Shown here piece after piece: positions 36,321-48,288 of a DNA stretch of 64,000 nucleotides (position 1 is its first letter; each line of letters opens with the position of its first letter). The notes under the pieces are model-generated. The model saw only the letters and a list, made by a program, of their open reading frames with translations, was not told where the DNA came from and did not search any database. Source of the stretch: CAYWXV01 sp964462535 (GTDB lineage Bacteria; Bacteroidota; Ignavibacteria; OLB7); the NCBI GenBank assembly GCA_964462535.1, contig CAYWXV010000017.1, forward strand, positions 7,146 through 71,145, read 5' to 3'. The position numbers were made by a program, and so were the translations under genes.

Positions 36321-37862
36321 CTATTCCCACTCTATGGTTGCCGGGGGTTTTGAACTGACGTCGTATACGACGCGATTGATTCCCCGTACTTCATTGATAA
36401 TCCTGTTGGATACCCGGGCAAGCAGATCATACGGAAGCCGAGCCCAGTCAGCTGTCATGCCGTCCGTACTGGTGACTGCGCGGATCGCGCAGACGTTCTC
36501 ATAGGTTCGCTCGTCCCCCATGACACCAACAGACGAGATCGGCAGCAGTACGGTGAAGGCCTGCCATGTTTCACTGTAGACGCCCGACGCATGTAGTTCA
36601 TCGATTAGAATCTGATCGGCCTCGCGCAGCACATCACAACGCTCATGCGTGATTTCTCCCAGCACGCGGACGGCCAGTCCGGGACCTGGGAACGGATGCC
36701 GCTCGATGAACTCCTCCGGGAGGCCGAGCTCCCTGCCCACGTTGCGAACTTCGTCTTTGAAGAGCTCACGGAAGGGCTCAATGAGTTTGAACTTCATCCT
36801 CTCCGGAAGGCCCCCTACGTTGTGATGGGTCTTGATGGTGACCGAGGGCCCCTTGAACGAGACGGATTCGATTACGTCTGGATAGAGTGTCCCTTGCGCC
36901 AACCACTCCGCATCCTGAAAACTCCGCGCCTCCGATTCAAATACATCAATAAACGCAGCGCCAATAATTTTCCGCTTTTGTTCAGGGTCAGTTACACCGG
37001 ACAATCTTTCGAGAAAGAGATCTCCAGCGTCGCGAAAGTCGAGCGGGATGTGGTATTTCTCTCGGAAGAGCTCAACGACTTTTCTCGACTCATCCTTCCG
37101 CATCAGACCGTTATCGATATGGATACAGAGAACCTGGTCACCAATCGCTTCGTGGAGAAGAACGGCGAGAACGGATGAATCGACGCCACCAGAAAGAGCG
37201 CAAATAACTCTTCCCGATCCAACTTGCGCGCGGATTTCCTCTGTGGCAGACTGAATGAACGTAGAGGCATCCCATCCACCGTGAGCATTACATATCGAAT
37301 AGACGAAATTTCGAAGTATTTGTGGTCCGAAATGGGTGTGATGGACTTCCGGATGAAATTGCACACCATAGAATTTTCTGCGCTCATCAGCGACAACACA
37401 GATTGGTGCATTCTCTGATTGTGCTACTATATTGAATTCCTTTGGTGGCGAGGTTAGCGAGTCACCATGACTCATCCATACAGTACTGCCTGACGCAATA
37501 TCGGCTATAAGTGGGCTACTGCCGATAAGTTGAAGCGTGGCCGGACCGAACTCACGCTTTGATGAACGATCAACTGTCCCTCCGAGCTGATAGGCCATCA
37601 ACTGCAGCCCATAGCAAATGCCGAGCACCGGAACACCTAGCTCAAAAACAGCTGGATCGCTATGCGGTGCTCCCTCTCCATATACAGAAGATGGGCCGCC
37701 GCTCAGAATGACACCGATCGGCTGAAGCTCACGAAGCGTCGCGATCGAAATGTTATAGGGATGGATCTCGGCATAGACTCCTGCCTCCCGCACTTTGCGC
37801 GCGATTAGCTGAGTATACTGCGATCCAAAGTCGAGGATGATAATACGTTCGGAGTGCGTCAC
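36321..37862 (-). CDS. guaA: GMP synthase (glutamine-hydrolysing)
   Basis: A 513-residue enzyme converting XMP to GMP with glutamine and ATP. The N-terminal class I amidotransferase starts ILDFGSQYTQLIARKVRE, has the nucleophile in GICYGLQ and the His/Glu pair in FHPEVHHT. The ATP-pyrophosphatase domain has the P-loop SGGVDSSV. The C-terminal dimerisation domain ends PPATIEWE. The start codon is GTG at 37862. It is upstream of pepA and separated from pnp by a terminator. Confidence 0.97.
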   Translation of the reverse strand: MTHSERIIILDFGSQYTQLIARKVREAGVYAEIHPYNISIATLRELQPIGVILSGGPSSVYGEGAPHSDPAVFELGVPVLGICYGLQLMAYQLGGTVDRSSKREFGPATLQLIGSSPLIADIASGSTVWMSHGDSLTSPPKEFNIVAQSENAPICVVADERRKFYGVQFHPEVHHTHFGPQILRNFVYSICNAHGGWDASTFIQSATEEIRAQVGSGRVICALSGGVDSSVLAVLLHEAIGDQVLCIHIDNGLMRKDESRKVVELFREKYHIPLDFRDAGDLFLERLSGVTDPEQKRKIIGAAFIDVFESEARSFQDAEWLAQGTLYPDVIESVSFKGPSVTIKTHHNVGGLPERMKFKLIEPFRELFKDEVRNVGRELGLPEEFIERHPFPGPGLAVRVLGEITHERCDVLREADQILIDELHASGVYSETWQAFTVLLPISSVGVMGDERTYENVCAIRAVTSTDGMTADWARLPYDLLARVSNRIINEVRGINRVVYDVSSKPPATIEWE

Positions 37863-37914
37863 GTGATAGGAAACAGTAGAGTGAAGACGTCTGATTCGGA
37901 GCCGGAGATAAAAG

Positions 37915-37946
37915 GGAAATGCCGGACGCTGCCGCCCGGCATTTCC
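37915..37946 (-). terminator. Intrinsic terminator of the pnp operon
   Basis: GGAAATGCCGG pairs with CCGGCATTTCC, with further CG pairing in the loop. On the minus strand it is followed by CCCTTTTATC. It lies 20 bases past the pnp stop and separates that operon from guaA. Confidence 0.82.
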
Positions 37947-37965
37947 AGAAATTCAGTGTGCGATA

Positions 37966-40272
37966 TCAGCTATTGCCGCGACGGCGCGAGTTTCCGCCGT
38001 TGTTACCGCCGCGATCGCCGCCCCCTCTGTTACCCCCACGGTCACCCCCTCCACGATATCCGCCACGGTCACCACCTCCTCGATTGCCTCCCCTGTCGCC
38101 GCCACCGCGACTACCCCCTCGATCGCCACCATTCCTCTCCCGCTGCACCTGCTCTTCCATTCCTTCGGGTACGGGTAACAGCGCCTTGCGGCTCAGTCGG
38201 AACTTGCCATCATCCTGTATCTCGACAAGCTTCACCTGGAGACGCTCTCCAATCGAAACTACGTCCTCGACGTTCTCAACGCGATGATGCTCGAGCTGGG
38301 AGATGTGAAGAAGTCCAGTTTTCTTCGGGAGGAACTCCACGATTGCACCCAATCCTTCGCGGATCTGGAGTACGCGCCCCTCGTAGGTTTTCCCTACCTC
38401 AGGCTGCTCCGTGATCCGACCGATGAGCGCAATCGCCTTTGCCGCCGACTCGCCACTTGTTGCAGCTACGGTGACGGTTCCATCATCGTCGATGTTGATT
38501 TCAGCTCCTGACTCGGCACAAATACCTCTGATGGTCTCTCCACCACTGCCAATGAGAGCACCGATCATTTCGACTGGAATCTGCAGTGTGGTCAGGCGAG
38601 GTGCATATGGCGACACATCCTCGGCTGGTGCATTGATTGCTTCGGCCATCTTCTGGAGGATATGCAGACGACCCTGACGGGCCTGCTCAAGCGCTCGACC
38701 CATGATCTCAAGTGAAATTCCCTGGATCTTGATATCCATCTGACAGGCGGTGATACCCTCAGTCGTTCCGACCACTTTGAAATCCATATCACCCAGATGG
38801 TCCTCATCACCTAGAATATCCGAGAGGATAGCGACGTTGTCACCCTCTCCTTTGATGAGACCCATCGCGATGCCAGCCACGGGCTTGCGGATCGGAACGC
38901 CACCCGCCATGAGTGACAGGGACCCGGCGCATACCGTTGCCATCGATGACGAGCCATTCGACTCGAGGATATCCGAGACGATTCGAATCGTGTAGGGGAA
39001 CTGATCCTCCGACGGAAGAATCTGCTTTACCCCTCGCTCCGCCAGGTTTCCATGACCGATCTCGCGTCGAGACGTCGAACCAAATCGTCCGGTCTCACCC
39101 GTTGAGAAGGGAGGGAAATTGTAGTGGAGCATGAATCTCTTTTCGTGCTTTGGCACCAGGCCGTCGATCATCTGGCGATCCATTTTGGTTCCCAGCGTCA
39201 TCGAGGTCAACGACTGCGTTTCACCACGAGTGAAGAGGGCCGAGCCGTGTGCTCGTGGCAGGATATCGATCTCGCAGGTGATCGGTCGGATCTCATCGAG
39301 GCGGCGACCATCAAGGCGGCGTCCTTCCGAGAGAATCATCTCGCGCATGGCTTCCGATTCGAGATCGTGAAGGACCTGCCCGACGATCTTGTTGACCTCG
39401 AGTTCGGGGTGAACTTCCGTTGAGAACTTCTGGGCTACCATATCAGCGATCTCGTCGCGGAAGATCTGGTAGCGTTCCTTTCGCCCTTCCTTGTCGGTGA
39501 ACTCACGGGCGGCCGCAGCCATCCGTTCGGAAGAATGAGCGACAATGAACTCGTTGACGTCGCTGTACGTGGTCTTCTCTGGGGCCGACAACTGCGGGAC
39601 TTCGCACTGAGCGATGAGCTGGCGCTGCAAGTCGTTCAGCATCTTGATATGGCGATGACCGAACTCAAGAGCTTCCAGGAAGAGTTCCTCGCTTATCTCT
39701 TTGGACTCACCTTCGACCATTACGATCGAGGAGTCGGTACCGGAGATAATGATTTCGAGTTCGGAACCCTCCAACTGCTCGTAGGTGGGATTGATCATGA
39801 ACTCGCCATCGACGTAGGCGACGCGCACGTTCGAGATCGGCCCATTGAACGGCATTCCGGAAAGCATTAGCGCACACGAGGCGCCGACGGCACCAAGGAT
39901 ATCGGCCTCGCTTTCCTGATCGAACGAATAGACCGTGCAGATGATCTGCGTTTCATAGGTCCATCCCTTCTGAAACATGGGACGAATGGGGCGATCGATC
40001 AGACGCGCCGAGAGGATTTCCTTTTCGGTTGGGCGGGCTTCACGTTTGAAGAAGCCACCGGGGACCTTACCGGCAGCAGCATATTTCTCGCGATACTCGA
40101 CCTGCAATGGCAGGAAGTCGATTCCTTCGCGGGGATTTGCGGAAGCGACAGCCACCGCAAGAATCATTGTGTCGCCGTGACGGACCATTACGGCCCCGTT
40201 GGCGAGCTTGGCAAAACGACCGGTCTCAAGAGTGAGAGTTCGGCCGCCGAACTCCATGGAAACGGACTTCAT
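37966..40272 (-). CDS. pnp: Polynucleotide phosphorylase with RGG-rich tail
   Basis: A 768-residue 3'-5' phosphorolytic exoribonuclease. Two RNase PH-like domains (about 5-140 and 320-460) are followed by a KH domain (ALIGSGGETIRGICAESG) and an S1 domain (GKTYEGRVLQIREGLGAIVEF). The last roughly 50 residues are a low-complexity tail of nine-residue GGDRGGxRG repeats ending RRRGNS. The core is about 700 residues, as in E. coli. An AGGAAG site precedes the ATG. It is the last gene of the rimP-nusA-infB operon group, after rpsO. Confidence 0.96.
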   Translation of the reverse strand: MKSVSMEFGGRTLTLETGRFAKLANGAVMVRHGDTMILAVAVASANPREGIDFLPLQVEYREKYAAAGKVPGGFFKREARPTEKEILSARLIDRPIRPMFQKGWTYETQIICTVYSFDQESEADILGAVGASCALMLSGMPFNGPISNVRVAYVDGEFMINPTYEQLEGSELEIIISGTDSSIVMVEGESKEISEELFLEALEFGHRHIKMLNDLQRQLIAQCEVPQLSAPEKTTYSDVNEFIVAHSSERMAAAAREFTDKEGRKERYQIFRDEIADMVAQKFSTEVHPELEVNKIVGQVLHDLESEAMREMILSEGRRLDGRRLDEIRPITCEIDILPRAHGSALFTRGETQSLTSMTLGTKMDRQMIDGLVPKHEKRFMLHYNFPPFSTGETGRFGSTSRREIGHGNLAERGVKQILPSEDQFPYTIRIVSDILESNGSSSMATVCAGSLSLMAGGVPIRKPVAGIAMGLIKGEGDNVAILSDILGDEDHLGDMDFKVVGTTEGITACQMDIKIQGISLEIMGRALEQARQGRLHILQKMAEAINAPAEDVSPYAPRLTTLQIPVEMIGALIGSGGETIRGICAESGAEINIDDDGTVTVAATSGESAAKAIALIGRITEQPEVGKTYEGRVLQIREGLGAIVEFLPKKTGLLHISQLEHHRVENVEDVVSIGERLQVKLVEIQDDGKFRLSRKALLPVPEGMEEQVQRERNGGDRGGSRGGGDRGGNRGGGDRGGYRGGGDRGGNRGGGDRGGNNGGNSRRRGNS
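37984..38132 (-). repeat. 27-base tandem repeats encoding the RGG tail of Pnp
   Basis: Roughly four to five degenerate 27-base units encode GGDRGGSRG, GGDRGGNRG, GGDRGGYRG and GGDRGGNRG. The exact ends are approximate because the last unit decays into Asn/Gly-rich sequence. RGG-type repeats usually bind RNA. Confidence 0.8.
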
Positions 40273-40390
40273 ATTCTTCCTTCTGTCAGTTCACGCCCAC
40301 GGGGCCAACTCCCCGGGGCAGTCCGCTTTTGCGGACGTTACATGGTAATCCGCCATTCCAGACAAGTTGATGCGGCGAATCGGCGGACGG

Positions 40391-40433
40391 AAAAAAAGAG
40401 GCGCCGTACGACAGTCCCTCTGTCTACGGCGCC
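40391..40433 (-). terminator. Intrinsic terminator after rpsO
   Basis: GGCGCCGTA (from 40400) pairs with TACGGCGCC (to 40433), with GACA/TGTC inside. On the minus strand a run of seven T follows (AAAAAAA at 40391-40397). It is a strong terminator between rpsO and pnp, so pnp may depend on read-through or a promoter of its own. Confidence 0.88.
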
Positions 40434-40441
40434 CCGGACGT

Positions 40442-40711
40442 CTACTTGCGAATACCTAGCTCCGCGATGATAGCGCGGTAGCGATTGATGTCCTTCTTCT
40501 GGAGGTAGCCAAGAAGAGCGCGTCGCTTTCCGACCATTTTCATGAGTCCACGCAACGAATGCTTGTCCTTCTTGTTCTTCTCCAGGTGAGGTGTCAAGAG
40601 CGAGATGTGCTCTGTGAGAATTGCGATCTGAACTTCAGGCTTGCCACTGTCGTTCGGATTGTCGCCGAATTTGCGCACAAGTTCAGCCTTGCGCTCTTTC
40701 GTTACTGCCAT
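40442..40711 (-). CDS. rpsO: 30S ribosomal protein S15
   Basis: An 89-residue ribosomal protein, starting MAVTKERKAELVRKFG and containing the highly conserved HLEKNKKDKHSLRGLMKMVGKRRALLGYL. It binds 16S rRNA in the small-subunit platform. The usual length is 88-89, so the ATG at 40711 is right and a longer upstream frame is spurious. It lies between ribF and pnp in the classic order, with its own downstream terminator. Confidence 0.98.
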   Translation of the reverse strand: MAVTKERKAELVRKFGDNPNDSGKPEVQIAILTEHISLLTPHLEKNKKDKHSLRGLMKMVGKRRALLGYLQKKDINRYRAIIAELGIRK

Positions 40712-40909
40712 AGAACTTCCTCTGTTATGTCCAGGGTCGTGACGAGTTGCCAGGGTCGGGGTCCGGTCACGCTCAGTCCCCTTGTTCCGTTCAGCCGATA
40801 CACGGCGACGAACGGCGCATCGCTCGTCTGAAAGAGTCGATGCTTGCGATGTGCGTCGATGTCGAAAATGAAACGGAGAAGACCTCACGCAGCCGCGTGC
40901 CGGCTTCTC

Positions 40910-41830
40910 CTAGTGTTCTCTGCAGAAGGCTCTGTCCCTGTCGAGTTGTTCCAGAAACTCCTCCGCAGAGCCGAATTTTCGCTCCGAGCGGACAAACTTA
41001 CGGAACACAAGGGTCACAACATTGTGATAAATATCTTCATCGAAGTCGAAGAGATTGGCCTCAATCGTTCGCTCACGACCATCGGTAAAAGTCGGCCTTC
41101 GACCGATGTTTGCCATTCCTCGGACCTCCCGATCGCCCAACAACATCGAGACGGAATAGACTCCCTCCATCGGGATCAGCTTCGCCGGATCAAGTGGTTC
41201 GACATTGGCCGTTGGAATACCCAGGCTTCGACCACGACCATCGCCTTTGATAACCCTTCCCTGGAATGAGTAGTGTCGCCCCAGGTACTGCTCGGCCAGA
41301 TCGAGTTCTCCCCCCTGAAGGGCCCGGCGGATTTTCGTGGAGCTTACCGTCTCGTGACCGATATAAAGGGGGGACACCTCCGTCACTTCAAAGCCCTCCG
41401 CCTCCCCCAACGTTCGAACAGCCTGAGCAGTTCCCTCTCTGTTCTTTCCGAACGCGTGATCGTGCCCGAAAATCATGTGCCCGATTCCAATCTGATCGAT
41501 CAACAGCTGCGCGAATTCTCTCCACGGAGTCGCGGCGGTTGCCGGCGTGAAGGGCATGACAAGAACTTCGTCAACGCCACATTCCTTCAGAAGTTCGAGG
41601 CGTTCTTCGATCGTTGTAAGTATGGGAACGGTATCGCCATGCCGTCGCAGGACAAGCTGTGGGTGGGGATGAAACGTGATGACGAACGACCTTCCGTCGA
41701 GGATGGTCTTCTGACGAAGAAGCTCCTCGATAATCAGTCGGTGACCTTTGTGCACGCCATCGAAGGTTCCCATCGTGAGTGCGGTGCGAGGATCGCGGCG
41801 GACATCACCGATATCTCTGTGCACGATCAT
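40910..41830 (-). CDS. ribF: Bifunctional riboflavin kinase/FAD synthetase
   Basis: A 306-residue enzyme that phosphorylates riboflavin to FMN and adenylates FMN to FAD. The N-terminal nucleotidyltransferase domain has TMGTFDGVHKGHRLII and STKIRRAL. The C-terminal kinase domain has GRGRSLGIPTANVEP, with GVYSVSMLL and an E-A-x-x-F motif as IEANLFDFDEDIY. Its start overlaps the truB stop by four bases (ATGA). FMN/FAD made here serve many enzymes, including MnmG. Confidence 0.96.
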   Translation of the reverse strand: MIVHRDIGDVRRDPRTALTMGTFDGVHKGHRLIIEELLRQKTILDGRSFVITFHPHPQLVLRRHGDTVPILTTIEERLELLKECGVDEVLVMPFTPATAATPWREFAQLLIDQIGIGHMIFGHDHAFGKNREGTAQAVRTLGEAEGFEVTEVSPLYIGHETVSSTKIRRALQGGELDLAEQYLGRHYSFQGRVIKGDGRGRSLGIPTANVEPLDPAKLIPMEGVYSVSMLLGDREVRGMANIGRRPTFTDGRERTIEANLFDFDEDIYHNVVTLVFRKFVRSERKFGSAEEFLEQLDRDRAFCREH

Positions 41831-42570
41831 CGACGATCCTCCCTGCCGTGGCTTCTTTCTCCAAGTGCTTCCAGCGTTGCGGCGTCGTCAACGCGATAGC
41901 TTCCGCTTTTCGTTCGGCGAAGCTCGGTGAGATATGCCCCAGAACCGACAGCGGTACCCAGATCGCGGACAAGTGATCTGATATATGTGCCGCGCGAACA
42001 GACGACCCGGAAGGCCACGTCCGGGAGCCGGACGTCCCCGATTTCAAACTCATGAATGTCCACACTCCGTGACGGGCGTTCAATCGTCTCCCCGCGACGG
42101 GCAATCTTGTAGAGTCGCGTTCCGTCCACCTTCCGCGCCGAATACATTGGCGGAATCTGATCGATCGTCCCAAGGAACGTCTTCGCGGCGGTCTCTACTA
42201 TCTCTCGTGTCAGATGATCGATTGGTAGGCTTTGTGTTACCTCTGTCTCGGCATCATCGGATGGCGTCGTTCCTCCAAGACGAAAGTGACCGACATACTC
42301 CTTGAGGCCGGCTTGAAACGTCTCCACCAGCTTTGTCGCCCGTCCGACGCAGACCTGAAGCAGACCGGTTGCCATTGGGTCAAGCGTTCCACAGTGACCG
42401 ATCCGCCGAATGCGAAGAATAGTACGAAGGCGGGCAACGACATCGAACGATGTCCAGCCGGAGGGCTTGTCGATCAGAATAAGGGCTCCGGTGGTGGCGG
42501 CGTCGACGTGATCGAGAAGATCGATGGTGTCCCGTCCGATGACAGGAAGCTGATCAATGGAGGGAATCAC
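41827..42570 (-). CDS. truB: tRNA pseudouridine-55 synthase
   Basis: A 247-residue pseudouridine synthase acting on U55 in the T-loop of tRNAs. Motifs are LIDKPSGWTSFDVV, the catalytic-Asp motif IGHCGTLDPMATGLL, and YSARKVDGTRLYKIARRG. The C-terminal region is shorter than in E. coli (314 residues), lacking the full PUA-like extension, which is common outside gamma-proteobacteria. The start is GTG at 42570, overlapping the end of rbfA by 17 bases. Confidence 0.95.
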   Translation of the reverse strand: MIPSIDQLPVIGRDTIDLLDHVDAATTGALILIDKPSGWTSFDVVARLRTILRIRRIGHCGTLDPMATGLLQVCVGRATKLVETFQAGLKEYVGHFRLGGTTPSDDAETEVTQSLPIDHLTREIVETAAKTFLGTIDQIPPMYSARKVDGTRLYKIARRGETIERPSRSVDIHEFEIGDVRLPDVAFRVVCSRGTYIRSLVRDLGTAVGSGAYLTELRRTKSGSYRVDDAATLEALGERSHGREDRR

Positions 42571-42964
42571 GATCGTCTATTCCTCCATCCCCCATGTCGC
42601 CCCGGGCGCGTGCCCGTTCCTCATCCTCCTTGCGGACCTGATGAAGGAGTTGATCGATGCGCTCCGCCGTGTCGAGCGTGTCGTCACGATAGAATCGCAA
42701 TTCCGGCATGAATCGAAGAGTAATGTTGCGGGCCAGCTCGTGCCGGATCTCGGGGGCATGCGTATTCAGGCGCTTCACCAGAATCTCCGGATCGGTTGTA
42801 CTTCTCCAGATACTGACGTAGACGCGGGCAATGCCGAGATCGGCCGTCATTCGCACCGACACGATCGTCACCATACCGTCCAGATATTCCGGCGGCCGTC
42901 GCTGCAGTTGTGTACCCAGCGCCTCGCGAATCATGGCGCCGACACGTTCAGTGCGGATAGACAT
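42554..42964 (-). CDS. rbfA: Ribosome-binding factor A
   Basis: A 136-residue KH-like assembly factor that binds the 30S subunit and aids 16S rRNA maturation. Conserved features are IRTERVGAMIREALG at the N-terminus, VTIVSVRMTADLGIARVYVS, and the C-terminal FMPELRFYRDDTLDTAERIDQLL. The last residues are charged and low in conservation and overlap truB. It lies 27 bases after infB. Confidence 0.95.
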   Translation of the reverse strand: MSIRTERVGAMIREALGTQLQRRPPEYLDGMVTIVSVRMTADLGIARVYVSIWRSTTDPEILVKRLNTHAPEIRHELARNITLRFMPELRFYRDDTLDTAERIDQLLHQVRKEDEERARARGDMGDGGIDDRDSLH

Positions 42965-42991
42965 GGTAATCAGTTGACAACGGGAGATTGA

Positions 42992-45880
<2,889 letters not shown>

Positions 45881-45925
45881 TCAGTCTCCGATGTGTAAGA
45901 AAATCTCCTCGTCGTCGCGTTGTCA

Positions 45926-47714
45926 TCAGTCTTGGCGGTTTTCGCTCTGCACAAGCTCGCTCTGTGCTTCGCCGCCATCGACTGCGGGGGGAGCGTCCTC
46001 AACCGGAGCTGCTTCGCCAGCTGTCTCCCCGACTGTGTCACTCTCCTGGACGACCGCCACCATTTGCTCCTCCTGCTCAGGCGCTCCCTGCACCTCCTGC
46101 TCGGGTGCTCCCTGCACCTCCTGCTCGGGTGCTCCCTGCACCTCCTGCTCGGGTGCTCCCTNNNNNNNNNNNNNNNNNNNNNNNNNNNNNNNNNNNNNNN
46201 NNNNNNNNNNNNNNNNNNNNNNNNNNNNNNNNNNNNNNNNNNNNNNNNNNNNNNNNNNNNNGTGCTCCCTGCACCTCCTGCTCGGGTGCTCCCTGCACCT
46301 CCTGCTCAGGCGCTGCCTGTTCGTCTTGCGCCACCGCCGCCGATTCTACTGGCTGCTGCGTCACCTCTTCTTCTTCAACCTGGTCGGTCAAAGGGTGGCG
46401 AGGCGCGACGCCGGCTTCCGCATACATGTCACGGAGTTCGTCTTCATCGAATTCAGATGAGATGATCTCGCGCAGCTCCATCAGTTGCTGGAGCGAAAGC
46501 TCTCCAGCGAGCGCCATGAGTTTGTCGTCGTCCTGCAGGAGAAACTCCTTGGCAGTAGCGATGCCGGCCTGCGAGAGAATTGCATAGAGCTCGGCTCCCA
46601 GTTCATCCTGGAACTCGGCCAGTTCGATGTCTTCCCCACCTTCCTTGACAAGATCGATCGTGTACCCGGTCAGCTTCATGGCAAGGCGGACGTTCTGACC
46701 GTTCTTGCCAATGGCGAGCGAGACCTGGTCATCGCCAACAAGGACCGTTGCGGTTCGCGTTTCCTCGTCGATCGAGATCTCACGCACTTTGGCCGGAGAA
46801 AGGGCCTGTGCGATGTACTTCTTTGACTCCGGGCTCCAGTAGACGACGTCGATATGTTCGTTGGACAGTTCGCGGACGATCGAGTGGACGCGTACCCCCT
46901 TCATGCCGATGCACGCACCGGCGGCGTCAACGCGCTCGTCGTGTGACCAGACGGCGATCTTCGCACGCTCGCCGGGTTCCCGCGCTATACCCTTGATCTC
47001 GATGATGCCGTCATAGATCTCCGGGATTTCGATCTCGAACAGACGCTGGAGAAACTGGGGATCGCTTCTTGAGATGATAATCTCTGGCTGGGAGGCCGTC
47101 CCTTCCTCGGCGCGGACTTCTTTCAGGAGGGCTTTGAGTGTTTCACCCTTCTTGTACCGCTCCCGCCAGATCTGTTCGTTCCGGGGCATGCGAAGCTCAA
47201 CCTTGTTGTGCATCACATAGACATCGTTCCGGCGAACCTGATAAACCTCGCCAACGATAATCTCGCCAACCTTTTGAGAGTACTCTGCAATGACGTTGTC
47301 CTTCTCGACCTCCCGAATTCTCTGACTGAGGGTCTGCGCGGCCATGTGAACAAGGCGGCGGCCAAAGTTGTCGGAGAGATTCTCAAGGTTGAGCTCGGTC
47401 AGTACCTCGTCGCCGACATCGTACTGCTCGCTCTCGTTGTTAGCCTCCTCCAAGGAGATCTGGAGATTCGGATCCTCGACTTCCTCGACAACCTCCCGGA
47501 TCAGGTAGATCTCGATGTCTCCCTTCTCCATATTCACGATGATCTCGAAGTTGGACTCCTGTCCATACTTCTTGCGGACCATCTGGGACAGAGTGTCTTC
47601 GATGATTCCCTGCAGGAGGTCGCGGTCGATGTTCTTCAGGCGCGCCATTTCGGCGAAGGCCTCGATGATCATCGACTTGTTGGCGGTCGACTTTGCGTTC
47701 TTTCGCTTTGCCAT
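45926..47714 (-). CDS. nusA: Transcription termination/antitermination factor NusA, interrupted by an assembly gap
   Basis: NusA binds RNA polymerase and nascent RNA. The polymerase-binding domain spans about 1-140, then S1, then two KH domains (AGACIGMKGVRVHSIVREL and GKNGQNVRLAMKLTGY), then a helical hairpin region with LFLL-like repeats (about 380-450). The unusual C-terminal tail is made of APEQEVQG octapeptide repeats, and the 100-N gap at 46162-46261 lies inside them. The true C-terminus is in a different frame beyond the gap and ends SELVQSENRQD at 45926. The 100 N change the frame, so a naive translation is wrong. Confidence 0.93.
46081..46309 (-). repeat. 24-base tandem repeat array in nusA, with a 100-N gap
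   Basis: Units of 24 bases (GTGCTCCCTGCACCTCCTGC + TCGG on the plus strand) encode APEQEVQG on the minus strand. About three and a half units precede the gap (46081-46161) and two follow (46262-46309). Identical units explain why the assembler failed. With perfect units, the missing length should be 24k minus 9 bases (15, 39, 63, 87, 111...), so exactly 100 is a placeholder. Confidence 0.92.
46162..46261. other. Assembly gap of 100 N
   Basis: Exactly one hundred undetermined bases, the usual default for a gap of unknown size, lie in the nusA repeat array. Confidence 0.99.
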
Positions 47715-47772
47715 GATAATCTATGAACTGTCAGAAACGGTCTTGAGAGCCCGGGGACCGCGGGGGTTAGAG

Positions 47773-48264
47773 TCAGAGTTGGGGTTCAACGGTGGCTCGA
47801 ACGATCGCCGACATGGGGATGGTGCGTTCCGATCCCTTGGCGTGGGATGGGCGTCGTCCTCCGGGGGGGGCCGGCTCCACCGTTATCGCGTCATCCGAGA
47901 CGCCAAGTAGGCGGAAGAAACCGGTTGACTGCCGTCCATCATCCTCGTCAACGAGGAGTTTCAGCAGACGTCCAACGTTCTTGCGATACTGCCAGAGGAA
48001 TTCAAGAGGGCGGTCGAGCCCCGGTGTCGTCACCTCCAGTCGATAACGACCGGGGAGGTCGCCCTCGACTTCATCCAGCAGGGTGCTGGTCCAGCGGGCA
48101 AGGTCGGCTAGTTCGTCAAGTGTGGCACCCGACTCGCTATCGACGATGACCTCGATTACCGAGGTACCTCCCTGCCCGCGACGACCCGCGTCAAGCAGGA
48201 TCAACCCACGCCGCTCGATCTCCTCCCGCAGTCGCTCCTCTATGCGGATCGGCAGCGGTACCAT
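47773..48264 (-). CDS. rimP: Ribosome maturation factor RimP
   Basis: A 163-residue protein needed for 30S maturation. The N-terminal domain has LILLDAGRRGQGGTSVIEVIVDSESGATLDELADLAR. The core signature is YRLEVTTPGLDRPLEFLWQYRKNVGRLLKL. The C-terminal SH3-like part is interrupted by a Gly/Pro-rich loop and ends MSAIVRATVEPQL. The ATG at 48264 is chosen; the frame reaches a TTG at 48288. It is the first gene of the operon, 58 bases before nusA. Confidence 0.93.
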   Translation of the reverse strand: MVPLPIRIEERLREEIERRGLILLDAGRRGQGGTSVIEVIVDSESGATLDELADLARWTSTLLDEVEGDLPGRYRLEVTTPGLDRPLEFLWQYRKNVGRLLKLLVDEDDGRQSTGFFRLLGVSDDAITVEPAPPGGRRPSHAKGSERTIPMSAIVRATVEPQL

Positions 48265-48288
48265 GTGTACACGGTCCTGTGGAAACAA

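Noticed and set aside
46081..46309. A CRISPR-like array
   Set aside because: The 24-base units are contiguous, without spacers, and are in frame with nusA.
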